Shown: positions 45,977-56,959, numbered from the stretch's first letter. The stretch: 64,000 bases of DNA from Neoarius graeffei (GCF_027579695.1 NC_083579.1:71595371-71659370); one strand, 5' to 3'. A program made the numbers and translations. The notes: generated from the sequence alone by a model not told the origin.

Positions 45977-46708
45977 CACACTTACACAAGGCCTGACATA
46001 AACTGCAGCAGCGTAAAGGCACTGATGGCTATCAGCGTTTGAGGCCCCTCATCTATTAGAAACTGGAAAAGACAAAGCTTTCCTCTGTACAACCTAAGAG
46101 GGGCCTCTCATAACCTCCAGAACTCTGCAGTATCTGCTAGGTCTGATTTGTTTGTTGGGAATGTTTGCTGGAATCATTTTCATTTTTAAATAAGCCCTCT
46201 CTGGGAATTATCGCGTTATTTATGATTAGCATGATTAGTCTGGGATTAGTTGGGTTGCTAGCTGGGATGTTGTTTGTCAGCCATTGCTGCTGCCTCCAAA
46301 AAAAGTCACAGGATCTTCAGATGTTAATAATCGAATAAAATATAAACATGGATTTTAGACATGTAATATACTTCACCACCGGGGAACTGTCAGGGCCTTC
46401 TAGGTGTTCAGAGAAGGCCCAAGCATATCAGCATTCAAATGTTATATTTAATTTTTTTCATTCTTTAATTGCTTTCATTCTTTTATAATTTCATTATAAT
46501 TATTCTCTTCTAATTCTAATTTGGCCTCATTTTCTATCAAATTTGCTTCAGAAATGAAAGCGTTACTGTCCTGAAAACATTAAAATCGAGTTATCCAATG
46601 AGATTGTTTTGTTTGTTGTCTCCAGGCTGAGAAGAGTTTAGAGCTGCTCACTCATTGGTTAGGACTTCATTGCCGGGACAGAAGGCCATGGCAGTGTATG
46701 TTTATGTA

Positions 46709-47236
46709 CACTACCGTTTAAAAGTTTGGGGTCACCCAGACAATTTTGTGTTTTCCATGAAAAGTCACACTTTTATTTACCACCATAAGTTGTAAAATGA
46801 ATAGAAAATATAATCAAGACATTTTTCTGGCCATTTTGAGCATTTAATCGACCCCACAAATGTGATGCTCCAGAAACTCAATCTGCTCAAAGGAAGGTCA
46901 GTTTTATAGCTTCTCTAAAGAGCTCAACTGTTTTCAGCTGTGCCAACATGATTGTACAAGGGTTTTCTAATCATCCATTAGCCTTCTGAGGCAATGAGCA
47001 AACACATTGTACCATTAGAACACTGGAGTGATAGTTGCTGGAAATGGGCCTCTATACACCTATGGAGATATTGCACCAAAAACCACACATTTGCAGCTAG
47101 AATAGTCATTTACCACATTAGCAATGTATAGAGTGGATTTCTGATTAGTTTAAAGTGATCTTCATTGAAAAGAACAGTGCTTTTCTTTCAAAAATAAGGA
47201 CATTTCAAAGTGACCCCAAACTTTTGAACGGTAGTG
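46709..47236 (+). mobile_element. 528-bp MITE (first of inverted pair, copy A)
   Basis: Duplicate of 40042-40569 within the tandem unit, flanked by TA. Confidence 0.85.
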
Positions 47237-47537
47237 TAGGAAGTGACAGATGAATTCAGCAATCAGATACTGATTTATAGTAGGAGGGACCAAAAATTGA
47301 TCTCCCTCAGCCTTCTCGAAGGCCAACATGAGCTTAACCGTGAGTCGGTGCTGTCAGTGTAGCAGTGAAGTCACCTTCCAGCCAGTGTAGCGTTCATCAG
47401 TAGTGTTAGCGAATGCTAATAAAGCGATCAAGCCAGTGCTATCGAGAGCAAGTAGCACAGGCTAACGGCTGAGAAACTAAGATTTCTGTCTCCAGACTCT
47501 TCTTCCATGCTGCTCGCAATAGTATTTTTCACTCATA

Positions 47538-48065
47538 CACTACCGTTCAAAAGTTTGGGGTCACTTTGAAATGTCCTTATTTTTGAAAGAAAAGCACTGT
47601 TCTTTTCAATGAAGATCACTTTAAACTAATCAGAAATCCACTCTATACATTGCTAATGTGGTAAATGACTATTCTAGCTGCAAATGTCTGGTTTTTGGTG
47701 CAATATCTCCATAGGTGTATAGAGGCCCATTTCCAGCAACTCTCACTCCAGTGTTCTAATGGTACAATGTGTTTGCTCATTGCCTCAGAAGGCTAATGGA
47801 TGATTAGAAAACCCTTGTACAATCATGTTAGCACAGCTGAAAACAGTTGAGCTCTTTAGAGAAGCTATAAAACTGACCTTCCTTTCAGCAGATTGAGTTT
47901 CTGGAGCATCACATTTGTGGGGTCGATTAAATGCTCAAAATGGCCAGAAAAATGTCTTGACTATATTTTCTATTCATTTTACAACTTATGGTGGTAAATA
48001 AAAGTGTGACTTTTCATGGAAAACACAAAATTGTCTGGGTGACCCCAAACTTTTGAACGGTAGTG
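47538..48065 (-). mobile_element. 528-bp MITE (second of inverted pair, copy A)
   Basis: Duplicate of 40871-41398. Its terminal CGGTAGTG differs by one base from CGGTAGCG in copy B, the only unit difference I noticed. Confidence 0.85.
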
Positions 48066-48707
48066 TACTTAAGTATTCATTTCCCTGTGTAATTTACTGA
48101 GTTACTTTTAAAATCAGCATCGACAGCTACACACAACGGAGCGACTTGGCAGCCTGCCGCTAATCCCCTGCAAAATCCTTTGCCCTGTTGCTTTTTTGGT
48201 GTCTGGCTAAATTTTGGCTGAACTCAAGTCCCAGTTCGCCACTGTATTTCACACATTTTTATGTGGACCTTTCACATGTAGTGCATGTGCTTTTTATTTT
48301 TCCAGATATGTATTTTTGTATATGATTCACTTATATTCACATTTTAATCTTTCATATGTTGGACGCAGGCCATCGCAAGGCCGTCACCTTGCTACCTAAG
48401 AGTTTAGAGCAGAATTCCACATGTTCTCCATGTGCATATGTGGGTTTCCTTGGTTTTCTCAGATTTTGTCCTACTATCAATAAACATGCAAGTAAGTGGA
48501 TTGGCTATGATAAATTGCCCCAGGTATGAATATGTGCATGTACTGTAAATGGTGCCCTGTGATGTCCTGACATCTCCTTCTGGCAGAAATCTCCCTCCTT
48601 GCTCTCAGTGTTACTGGGCTTGGCTCAGAATTCACTGACTCTGAGCAGGACAAAACACTTCCTGGACATAAATGATGAAGATAATTTAGGACACGTTGTT
48701 TTATTTA

Positions 48708-49033
48708 TCTCGTGTGTTTACTTGAATTCACATGTGCAATTTCAGGCCGTAACACGTTGAAATGCACAGTCGCATGTTTTTCAAATGTGACCACACATGA
48801 CTCACATAATCGCATGTGAAAATCATCGGATCACGTGTATGTGAAATGTACGTGAATAAAGTTGCAAACATCCTTCAGCAATATTTTTCATGCCATGAAC
48901 GAACATACATTTTGTTTTAATACCAAAATCATCATTATACTGAAGCATTACAGGCAAGCTTGAATGATGTGTACAGTCATTAAAAAATGCAAAAGATTCT
49001 TGTTTTAAACATCAAGTGAAAGAACAAGTGCTG

Positions 49034-49111
<78 letters not shown>

Positions 49112-49336
49112 TCATAAAATATGTACAGTATAAATTTTGTTAAACCAAACTGAAGACAACAGTAAGATAAATAAAGTAGGGCAGAATTAGCAAAGCGCTT
49201 GAAAATAATCATGCTTTTAAATACACAGCTCATGTCTGAACTAGCTGTTAGCATATTCATATAAACTCTTCCTCTTCCTCTGTCACATGACCACATGGCT
49301 GTTCTCCATCATCAGACTCCATCAGTTTCATTGCCT
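48708..49336. other. Cbeta1 3' untranslated region and flank with microsatellite
   Basis: Downstream of the Cbeta1 stop. About 49037-49110 is a poly-A run joined to (TA)n. Around 48720-48850 short CACATG/CATGTG motifs recur in both orientations, suggesting an old MITE. A TTTATT (AATAAA on minus) lies near 48702, at the far end. Confidence 0.4.
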
Positions 49337-49791
49337 TTACTTTGAAATAAAACCCTGTGCAACAGAAAATTACACTTTTATAAAACTATTGCTCTCAATT
49401 TAAGCAGTTAAAAGTAATTGCAGTACAGAGCCTTCATGTAATAGGTGGACAGTAACATTGTAAATACAACAGCACTGAAGGAGGTCTTTACCTGTTTCTT
49501 AATGATGACCAGGATGAAAAAGCCGTATGCAAAACTTTTGGCAATGAACATGCCATAGGCTAGCATAGTTGTTTTCACTGTTCGAGCATATCTTTCTAAA
49601 ATCAGACAAAAGAGAAAACAATCGAACTGTAAATTGAATTGTTTCAAAAATATTCAAACGAATGCGTGTATTTAAATAAAGGTATTTAAAGTGTATTTGA
49701 AGTTTCATTTATGTATTGCGATGAAGGATCTTACCGGCATTATCCTCATCACCTGCAACTGCGGGGGGAGGTTTTGAACACATTAGTGTTT

Positions 49792-49843
<52 letters not shown>

Positions 49844-50187
49844 CCTACTTTTAGGTCCTACTATACTGTCGGAATAGATTTCGTACTTTTCTGTCTCGTT
49901 AAAGAATCTGACAAGACATGTAAAGGTTTTGCCTTTGGTCCACTCTTTGTAAAAGATGTTCAGTCTGCTGGAGATGCTGTAGAACTTATTATCATGTTGT
50001 ATGGGAGCACTGTCTGTACTAACATCAGTGGTACGTTGTTCTCCATCAATTTCCCAGGACACAGTCACATGGTCAGGGTAAAAATCTTCAGCCACACATA
50101 CCAATGTGACATTTTCTTTTGTACACACTTCACTCTTAGAGACATTTAGCACCCGGACAGTTGGTGGTGTGATATCAATGGCTGGAT
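49337..50187 (-). CDS. T-cell receptor beta constant gene Cbeta1, four exons
   Basis: Exon 1 (50187-49849, 339 bp) codes DPAIDITPPTVRVLNVSK, NVTLVCVAEDFYPDHVTVSW and TFTCLVRFFNETEKYEI: a complete C-type Ig domain. Exon 2 (49752-49735) is 18 bp and codes SDEDNA. Exon 3 (49595-49492, 104 bp) codes ERYARTVKTTMLAYG, then MFIAKSFAYGFFILVIIKKQ, a membrane helix with the conserved lysine. Exon 4 starts at 49354 and codes GFISK then stop (49339-49337). All splice sites are GT-AG and phases agree (1, 1, 0). The gene is compact, with introns of 96, 139 and 137 bp. There is no connecting-peptide cysteine. It is the constant gene served by the 30-member J cluster; the product is the constant part of the membrane TCR beta chain. 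Confidence 0.93.
49795..49842. repeat. (AAT)n microsatellite in Cbeta1 intron 1
   Basis: About 16 ATT units (on minus) begin within seven bases of the exon 1 donor and fill half of the 96-bp intron. Read through, they would code a run of tyrosines. Confidence 0.9.
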
Positions 50188-50679
50188 CTGAAAACAGAAG
50201 AAAAGGAACATTTGTGATTATCAGTGTAAATGGCTTAATAATTAAGAAAAGGTTATTACAAGGGATTCATCAAATTATTACTCACACCTCATAGTTTTTT
50301 TTTTAAAAGGAACTCTTTATTTTAAGTAACTGAATGATATTGTATAACCAAGAGACGAATGTATAAAATATTCCCTTTTATCTATGTTTTTCCAAACCCA
50401 AGTGTTTTGGAAATGTAAATCATTTTCACCCAGGTTGTCAATGTAAGGTTAGGTTAACCTTTTTACACTAATATCTTAAGTATTCATGCTCATTCTTTGC
50501 AATATTTATGTATTTAATAAATCACATGCCCAAAATTCGCCAACAGCAAAGACTATACTGACCACACTGTCTGCAATTTAAGGTAGAAATATTCTAAGGT
50601 CCTTTTGCCATTTCATTCTTAAGCTTCAAGCTTGACAATTTTTTTCCCCAAATAATACACCTATTATGAGACTGTAATT
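50188..50679. other. J1-Cbeta1 intron, no recognised feature
   Basis: Intronic sequence between the J1 cluster and Cbeta1, AT-rich, no repeat family recognised in this part. Confidence 0.4.
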
Positions 50680-52475
50680 TCATATTTCTTTTCCTTACAT
50701 CTATATGGGTTAAACAGCTTAGAACATGACACCTTCTGTTTGAACCTACCCACTTTTCAAGTTTTCCAAAGATGGATATGAGACAATAGATTACAATTTC
50801 AGCTTTGATTCACATCTAGATGTGTTACATGATTTAGAACATGATACCTTTGGTGGCTGACCACCCAATTTTCCACCCATCCATTATCCGGTGCAGGGTC
50901 GCAGGCAAGTTGGAGCCTATCCCAACTGACTATGGGCGAGAGGCAGGGTACACCCTGGACAAGTCGCTAGATCATGGCAGGACTGACACACAGAGACACA
51001 CAACCATTCACACTCACAGTCAATTAAGAGCCACCAACTAGCCTAACCTGCATGTCTTTGGACTGTGGAGGAAACCAGAGCACCCAGAGGAAACCCATGC
51101 AGACACAGGGAGAACATGCAAACTCCACACAGAACGACCCCTGTCAGCTGCTGGGCTCGAACCCAGAACCTTCTTGCTGTGAGACGACAGTGCTAACCAC
51201 TATGCCGCCTGTCACCCAATTTTCATATTTCATATAAGGAAAATAATTAGAGCAGCTGGACTTAAAATAAATTAAGTTAATAACACTTAATATTTGGCTG
51301 CATATCCTTGCTTGAAATCAGTGCATCAAGCTGGCAGCGCACTGACATCACTGTTGCATTCTTCTTTTACGATGCTTTTCCAGGCTGGTACCACAACTTT
51401 TTCAGTTGTTGCTTATTTTGGGGGGTTCTCCCTTCGGTCTGCTTTTCAGAATGTGAAATACATGCACGGTTAGGTGGTATTTGACTTGGCCAGTCTAAAA
51501 CCCTCCAGTTTTTCCCCCGGATGAAGTCCTTTGCTGTGTTGCCAGTGTGTTTTGGGCCAAATTGTCTTGCTGCATGGTGACATTCCTCCCAATTAGACCA
51601 GATGCATTTCTTTGTAAATTAGCAGACAGAATGTTTCTGTAGACTTCTGAATTTTTTTCTACCATCATGAGCTACATCATCAATAAAAATCAGTGAGCTC
51701 ATATTTCCCCTCTTTTCTCAGCTTCAAAATGGCTTGCTTTTTTCCCCATAGATCAGCTCTCTGGTCTTATCCTTTTTAACAACAAGTGCAGGTGAAACCC
51801 AGGGTTCAAACAAAGAGTAGATGTTCAGAGTTATTACTTCATCAATCGATCTATCTAACATCAATCAATCAATCAATCAATCTAACCGGACACACCTGGG
51901 CAACTTGAAAAATGGGTTGGTTCAAACCAAAGGTCTCATGTTCTAAGTTGTTTCACCCATGTAGATGTAAAATATAAGGAAAATAAATATGAAATTTAAA
52001 TTTATCGTCTCATAATAGGCATATTATTGGAAGTCAAATACCACCCAATTGAGCATGTATTTCACATTCTGAAGAGCACACTGAAGGGAGAAACCCCCCA
52101 AAATAAGCAATACCTGAAAAAGTTTTGGTACCAGCCTGGAAAAGCATCATAAAAGAAGAATGCAACAGTGATGTCAGTGCACTGCCAGCTTGATGCACTT
52201 ATTGCGAGCAAGTCATAACCACATATTAAGTGTGATTAACTTAATTTATTTTAAGTCTAGCTGCTTTATTTTCCTTATATGAAATATGAAAATTGGGTGG
52301 TTGGTCAGCCACCAAAGGTGTCATGTTCTAAATTGTGTAACACATCTAGATGTAAATATGAATGAAATCTGAAATTATAATCTATTATCTCATATCCAGC
52401 TTTTGATCTCAAATCCAAATGTCTTGTGTACAGCAAAAACAAAAGAACTGGCCTTGCCGTTCCAATACGGTCATA
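50680..52475 (-). mobile_element. Tc1-like fossil, rearranged, with SINE
   Basis: Sequence related to the 36552-37780 element occurs here mostly on minus (ACATGCACGGTTAGGTGGTA, CCCTCCAGTTTTTCCC). A further inverted piece at about 51900-52475 ends GGCCTTGCCGTTCCAATACG. Stretches around ACATCTAGATGTGTTA repeat. It lies in the J1-Cbeta1 intron and is much decayed. Confidence 0.55.
50874..51212 (-). repeat. tRNA-derived SINE (DANA/HE1-type)
   Basis: On minus with a perfect 12-bp target duplication CACCCAATTTTC at 50862-50873 and 51213-51224. The middle is slightly shortened. Confidence 0.88.
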
Positions 52476-53598
52476 AATTTTAAATTATTACACGGTTAAA
52501 GTCAATTCTTTTCCTAAATTCACTTCCTTTAAGAAAGTGCTTGTTTTTAGACCTTGATACTGTAGTTATTTTTCGGAAGCAGTCTATTTGTCGTAAATGA
52601 GCCGTTTGTAAAGAAGACTTTGATTTAAAGGGATACAACATGCTGTTCATGGACACAAAACTGGGGGGAAAATAGAATTATTGATTGGTTGTACCTCAAG
52701 GCAAGGTAAATGTTTTAAACATATTAATAAGCAACACATCCAGTATTATGTACATGCACATGGAAGTTCACGATACCAAGATACCACAATAATAATTATA
52801 TTTAATAAAATGCATGGCTGTTATGGATAATTATTGATTATTAATAATGAAATAGAAAATACTCTGAAAATACATTGCTGCCTTAGATGATGTACTTAGT
52901 GTCTGGTTAACTTAGTTGGAACACAAGATTTTTTTAAGACGATGACTCAAAAATAGCAACTTTTCAGATTCTTAATAAGGAATTAGATTGATGATTGAAC
53001 TCTGCAAACTACAACCAGTAGAATACAAATAAGGGATTGACTTCTCAGACAATCACCTCAAGAATAATACAGTATTACTGAATAAAGTTTATATTTATAT
53101 GACATTAACGTATGAATGGCACAAACACTGATAAATCAGTATTAAATTTTATCGCAGAAAAAGTACGTTTTGGCAAACAAACACTGCCATTTTTTTTCTG
53201 ATTGTACTTTCTTGGATTATTCATCTGATGTTACAGTTGTATGTTGAACTCAACTGACTCCTTGGCAGGAAAACCACAAGCAGTTTTCTCAGAAATTACA
53301 ATGATCTTGTGAGTTTTCATTCCAACGTACAAACCATTTCAAGCAAGTCTTTGAGCACAATTGCCTTTAAGTCTTTAAATTCATACATTTATACATCACA
53401 GACACTGATAAATAAAGCTTAATTTTCTTTTGCTTGCACTGAATACAAAAAATACAGCATTTTACAGTGATTTGTAGTCATCATAATAATATGTATTACT
53501 TTCAAAGATTACAGGTATGCACTAACTTCTCTGACATAACAAAACAGTGTCTAAAAGCCATTACAATGCTTGAATAAAACGGATAAGCTTAACCTTAC
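52476..53598. other. J1-Cbeta1 intron, no recognised feature
   Basis: About 1.1 kb of AT-rich intronic sequence between the last J1 segment and the Tc1 fossil. No J, RSS or repeat is recognised. Confidence 0.4.
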
Positions 53599-53647
53599 CG
53601 AGAACAGTGAGCTTGGTCCCCTGGCCAAAGTATGCAGGCTGGTTGTT
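53599..53647 (-). CDS. Jbeta1-30
   Basis: Codes NNQPAYFGQGTKLTVLG; donor CTCG/GTAAGG. RSS on plus: CACACTG (53648-53654), a 12-bp spacer, AGTAAAACA. It is the J1 segment nearest Cbeta1 and close in sequence to Jbeta1-23. Confidence 0.93.
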
Positions 53648-54112
53648 CACACTGAATTTCAGTAAGAGTAAAACAATCTGCAGCTCCTCGGCTTGAAAGA
53701 AGCCTATCTGATCCAGCTAGACTATAATTTAAATCCTTGCGTTCTTTAAAATACCATACTAAAACAAATTTGTCTACCATGCACTTTTATGCACTTTCAA
53801 ACTGAAGAAAACTGTCAAAGATGCAACATAAATGTAAACATAACTCTAAAAACATGTCCTAGTAAATAATAACTTGCCAGATCATTTGGAAGGCCTAAAG
53901 TGCCTCATTTAATTTAATGAATCATTCTAGTATCAAGAACGAGATCTATTCAAAAATTGATAGATTTTCGAATCAACAAGTATGAATTTTGAGCTGAGGT
54001 TTAAGGAACTGCCTTCAAGAGTAAATATAAAAATTCAATAAAATAAAGGTAAGCAAAACGTCCACTTATGAATCTGAACATGAGCAAACTCAATGAATTT
54101 AGTAACTCTTAC

Positions 54113-54164
54113 CTAAAACGGTGAGTCTAGTACCAGGACCAAACACAGCTTTTTCACCATAGCC
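54113..54164 (-). CDS. Jbeta1-29
   Basis: Codes GYGEKAVFGPGTRLTVLG; donor TTAG/GTAAGA. RSS heptamer CACAGAG (54165-54171), 12-bp spacer. It is unusual in having Val-Phe rather than Ala-Tyr-Phe and Arg in GTRLTV. Confidence 0.88.
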
Positions 54165-54345
54165 CACAGAGTTCAATCCATCCACATCAATGCTTTTATC
54201 AACATACTATACTGTATCTTTACTCACAAAATGACCAATTCCAAGATATTCATTACTCAGGGAATGCTGTAAAAGTTAGTGTGAAGGTAATAACAAAAAC
54301 CAATGTTGAAAGGTATTTTTTTTTAAAGAGTAGTGAATTTCTCAC

Positions 54346-54397
54346 CTCTCACTGTGAGTTTGGTCCCACTGCCAAAGTATAGTGGGTTGTTGGAGTT
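54346..54397 (-). CDS. Jbeta1-28
   Basis: Codes NSNNPLYFGSGTKLTVRG; donor AGAG/GTGAGA. RSS heptamer CACACTG (54398-54404). A close duplicate of Jbeta1-27, including the spacer ATATCACGCTAT. Confidence 0.92.
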
Positions 54398-54517
54398 CAC
54401 ACTGATATCACGCTATAGAGAAAACCTGTACTACTCTCAAGGTCTGCTACACACCAGCAATCAAGCAATCACACCAGTAAAAGGTACAATTTTTTAAAGG
54501 AGTAGTGAATTTCTCAC

Positions 54518-54569
54518 CTCTCACTGTGAGTTTGGTGCCGCTGCCAAAGTATGCTGGGCTGTTGTAGTT
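54518..54569 (-). CDS. Jbeta1-27
   Basis: Codes NYNSPAYFGSGTKLTVRG; donor AGAG/GTGAGA. RSS heptamer CACACTG (54570-54576), same spacer as Jbeta1-28, 172 bp away. Confidence 0.92.
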
Positions 54570-54866
54570 CACACTGATATCACGCTATAGAGGAAACCTG
54601 TACTACTATCAAAGTCTGCTACACACCAGCAATCAAGATTTTGAAGGGTATTTTAAAGCAAATCTACTCTACTTCGAGCAATACAGTTAAGCGTGGAGCA
54701 AAAAATATTTGCACTGGAGCTGTAACGGACTGTTTTGCATCAGATCTATAAAGATTTATAGATTTATCACATGGAGTTACAAACCAATATCAAATAGTTA
54801 TCACCAGAACAGTTAGCATATTAAATAGTGATTGCAGGATATGATTAGTAGCATGAAATTTCTTAC

Positions 54867-54920
54867 CAAGGACTGTTAACTTGGTCCCTCCACCAAAATA
54901 AGCTGGAAGGCTCCCAGAGG
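54867..54920 (-). CDS. Jbeta1-26
   Basis: Codes SGSLPAYFGGGTKLTVLG; donor CTTG/GTAAGA. RSS heptamer CACAGCA (54921-54927). Belongs to the SG-x-x-AYFGGG group with Jbeta1-15, -17 and -19. Confidence 0.92.
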
Positions 54921-55210
54921 CACAGCATACACTAATAGCTCACTATCGAAATCAACCGAGTATCATACTCCAAATAGTCCATGCAATCTATTATCTGCCT
55001 GTTGTTGAATTATTTAGTGCATCATCATGCCCTTAACATGTCTATAATGCCCATGTTATCAGTTCTATCCAAAAGGAGACCAGACTGTCTTTATTGTTAT
55101 GTTTCAGCTAAATAGACATGAATATACATTACATTAAAATGTAAATTAAATACATAATCCCTTTCAGGAAACCTCAGAAAGGTTTAAACCACCAAATCAA
55201 ACTTTCTCAC

Positions 55211-55262
55211 CTCTGACTGTGAGTTTAGTTCCACCACCAAAGTACACTTGATTGGAGCCTGT
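55211..55262 (-). CDS. Jbeta1-25
   Basis: Codes GSNQVYFGGGTKLTVRG; donor AGAG/GTGAGA. RSS CACATTG (55263-55269), 12-bp spacer, nonamer TGAAAAACC. Confidence 0.92.
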
Positions 55263-55387
55263 CACATTGACACTAAGCAACTGAAAAACCCTCAATCTTT
55301 GTGCAAAACTAATACAGCTCTGCTATTACACAATGATGATTTTTAGAGGATTGTAAGAAATTATCTTCAAGATTTGGTTTTCCTTAC

Positions 55388-55437
55388 CTAAAACGGTGAG
55401 TTTGGTGCCTGCTCCAAAATATGCTTGCAAACCAGAG
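55388..55437 (-). CDS. Jbeta1-24
   Basis: Codes GLQAYFGAGTKLTVLG; donor TTAG/GTAAGG. RSS heptamer CACAGAG (55438-55444); the nonamer (ATCTTTAAC) is poor. Confidence 0.88.
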
Positions 55438-55582
55438 CACAGAGTTTCAAACCTGTATCTTTAACACCTAGACTTCGCTTAGCATTTTTTTTTAGCCATT
55501 TACATCAAACAAGTGATGCATTTCTTTCACACCTAAAGCTGTATTAGCTCAGGACATTTATCGACAGATTTAGTAGTTCTTA

Positions 55583-55602
55583 CCAAGAATGCTAAGTCGA
55601 CA
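55583..55602 (-). pseudogene. J-segment 3' remnant
   Basis: Minus reads CTTAGCATTCTTG/GTAAGA, the last few J codons with an intact donor, but no FGxG core or RSS lies upstream. It is a truncated J relic beside Jbeta1-23. Confidence 0.5.
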
Positions 55603-55639
55603 TTAAACTGCTTAACCTGAATAAAACACGTAAGCTTAC

Positions 55640-55688
55640 CGAGAACCGTGAGTTTGGTCCCCTGGCCGAAGTATGCAGGTTGAGTGTT
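55640..55688 (-). CDS. Jbeta1-23
   Basis: Codes NTQPAYFGQGTKLTVLG; donor CTCG/GTAAGC. RSS CACACTG (55689-55695), 12-bp spacer, nonamer ATTAAAACA. Confidence 0.93.
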
Positions 55689-55982
55689 CACACTGAACAG
55701 CAGTAAGATTAAAACAGCCTGCAGCACTTAGGCTTACATGGATGCTCACATTGAAATCTTTACATTGCACTTTTAATTGCAAATTTTCTCAAGAACCTTT
55801 ACTATAATGTTTCTCATGCACGCCGATTGACTCTTTTAAGAGGTGAAAAAACCCTTCATACAGTAATCATGATTAGAAATATATACGAGTTCATCTAAAA
55901 ATGCAAACTGTTCACATTGCTTTAGGCCTTCGTATACACCTCACAAATAAATATTAATCATACGAAAATCATATTTTCTCAC

Positions 55983-56034
55983 CTCTAACCGTGAGTTTAG
56001 TTCCACTGCCAAAGTATGCAGGATCTGTCGTTGT
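55983..56034 (-). CDS. Jbeta1-22
   Basis: Codes TTTDPAYFGSGTKLTVRG; donor AGAG/GTGAGA. RSS CACACTG (56035-56041), spacer ACACTGAGCTAC, nonamer TGAAAAACC. Confidence 0.93.
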
Positions 56035-56188
56035 CACACTGACACTGAGCTACTGAAAAACCTCCACTCTTTTTGCGCAAAATGAATGTGAATCTCACTG
56101 AAGCTCTGCTATTATGCAGTACAGTAATAATGGCAACATTTCTATGTTCTTAAGAAGATATACAGTACAGATATGCATTTTTTCTTAC

Positions 56189-56238
56189 CTAAAACGGTGA
56201 GTTTAGTGCCTGCTCCAAAATATGCTTGCGTTGTAGAG
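56189..56238 (-). CDS. Jbeta1-21
   Basis: Codes TTQAYFGAGTKLTVLG; donor TTAG/GTAAGA. RSS heptamer CACAGAG (56239-56245). Duplicate type of Jbeta1-24 and -12. Confidence 0.9.
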
Positions 56239-56404
56239 CACAGAGTTTCAAAGCTGTATCTTTAACATCTACACTTCAGCTTAGAGAATTACCCTCGATA
56301 TTTCAGTATTGTTTACAGTATCAGACGTTTACAGTACATTAAAACAAGCACAGTGTAAGCAGATTGAGTTTAGTGAATCTATAGAGCAAGTTTATGTTTC
56401 TTAC

Positions 56405-56458
56405 CAAGAACAGTTAGTTTGGTTCCTTCACCAAAGTAAGCTGGATTGTATCCATTAG
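56405..56458 (-). CDS. Jbeta1-20
   Basis: Codes ANGYNPAYFGEGTKLTVLG; donor CTTG/GTAAGA. RSS heptamer CACAACA (56459-56465); nonamer AAAGAAAGG is weak. FGEG is unique in the cluster. Confidence 0.9.
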
Positions 56459-56642
56459 CACAACATGAACACTTAAGAAAGAAAGGGCTTGAAGTGCATT
56501 CATGCTCTTTGCTGGAGAACAAATTCATCTGCTGTTTTTTTTTTTTTTGAACATAACCCTTCAGGATTTGTCTGCTTTTCACATAATACACTGAATGTCT
56601 TCAAAACTCAATGTTTATCATAATCAACATAATATTTCTTAC

Positions 56643-56696
56643 CAAGAACTGTTAACTTGGTGCCTCCACCAAAGTAAGCTTCGCGGCTCCCAGAGG
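56643..56696 (-). CDS. Jbeta1-19
   Basis: Codes SGSREAYFGGGTKLTVLG; donor CTTG/GTAAGA. RSS heptamer CACAGTG (56697-56703), exactly consensus. Confidence 0.93.
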
Positions 56697-56959
56697 CACA
56701 GTGCACAAACTCACTAATTAAATCATCTATCCACCAACTCCTATATAGTCTGTACAGTCCATGATTTGCTTGATTATTTTGTGTGCATCACATTTCTACC
56801 ATGTACATAATATCTACGCTCTACGACAGCAGTTCTTTATAACAATAAATTTTGTTCAGCAAACTGGACACAATTGGTTCACATTGTTTTAAAGCTTTTT
56901 AAAGAAACACAACAAAACATTACCCATGCTTTTTACAACAGCTGATGAAACGTTCTCAC

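Larger units (their letters stand above)
42039..48707. repeat. tandem duplication, copy A (J-J-Cbeta exon 1)
   Basis: This is the transcription-upstream copy of the 6,667-bp unit. On its far side (48708 on) the sequence is unrelated, which fixes the edge at TTTA/TCTCG. It places Cbeta2 exon 1 between its own J pair and the J pair of the next unit, with no membrane exons of its own. Confidence 0.95.

Noticed and set aside
38000-49000. A second D segment before the J2 or J3 pairs
   Set aside because: I searched for a G-rich core between two RSSs on minus and found none; a single upstream D is sufficient.
49793-49850. Cbeta1 exon 1 running on into a poly-tyrosine tail
   Set aside because: A donor (AAAA/GTAGGC) before the ATT repeat gives the right phase into an 18-bp exon 2 and the membrane exon; the tyrosines are translated intron.
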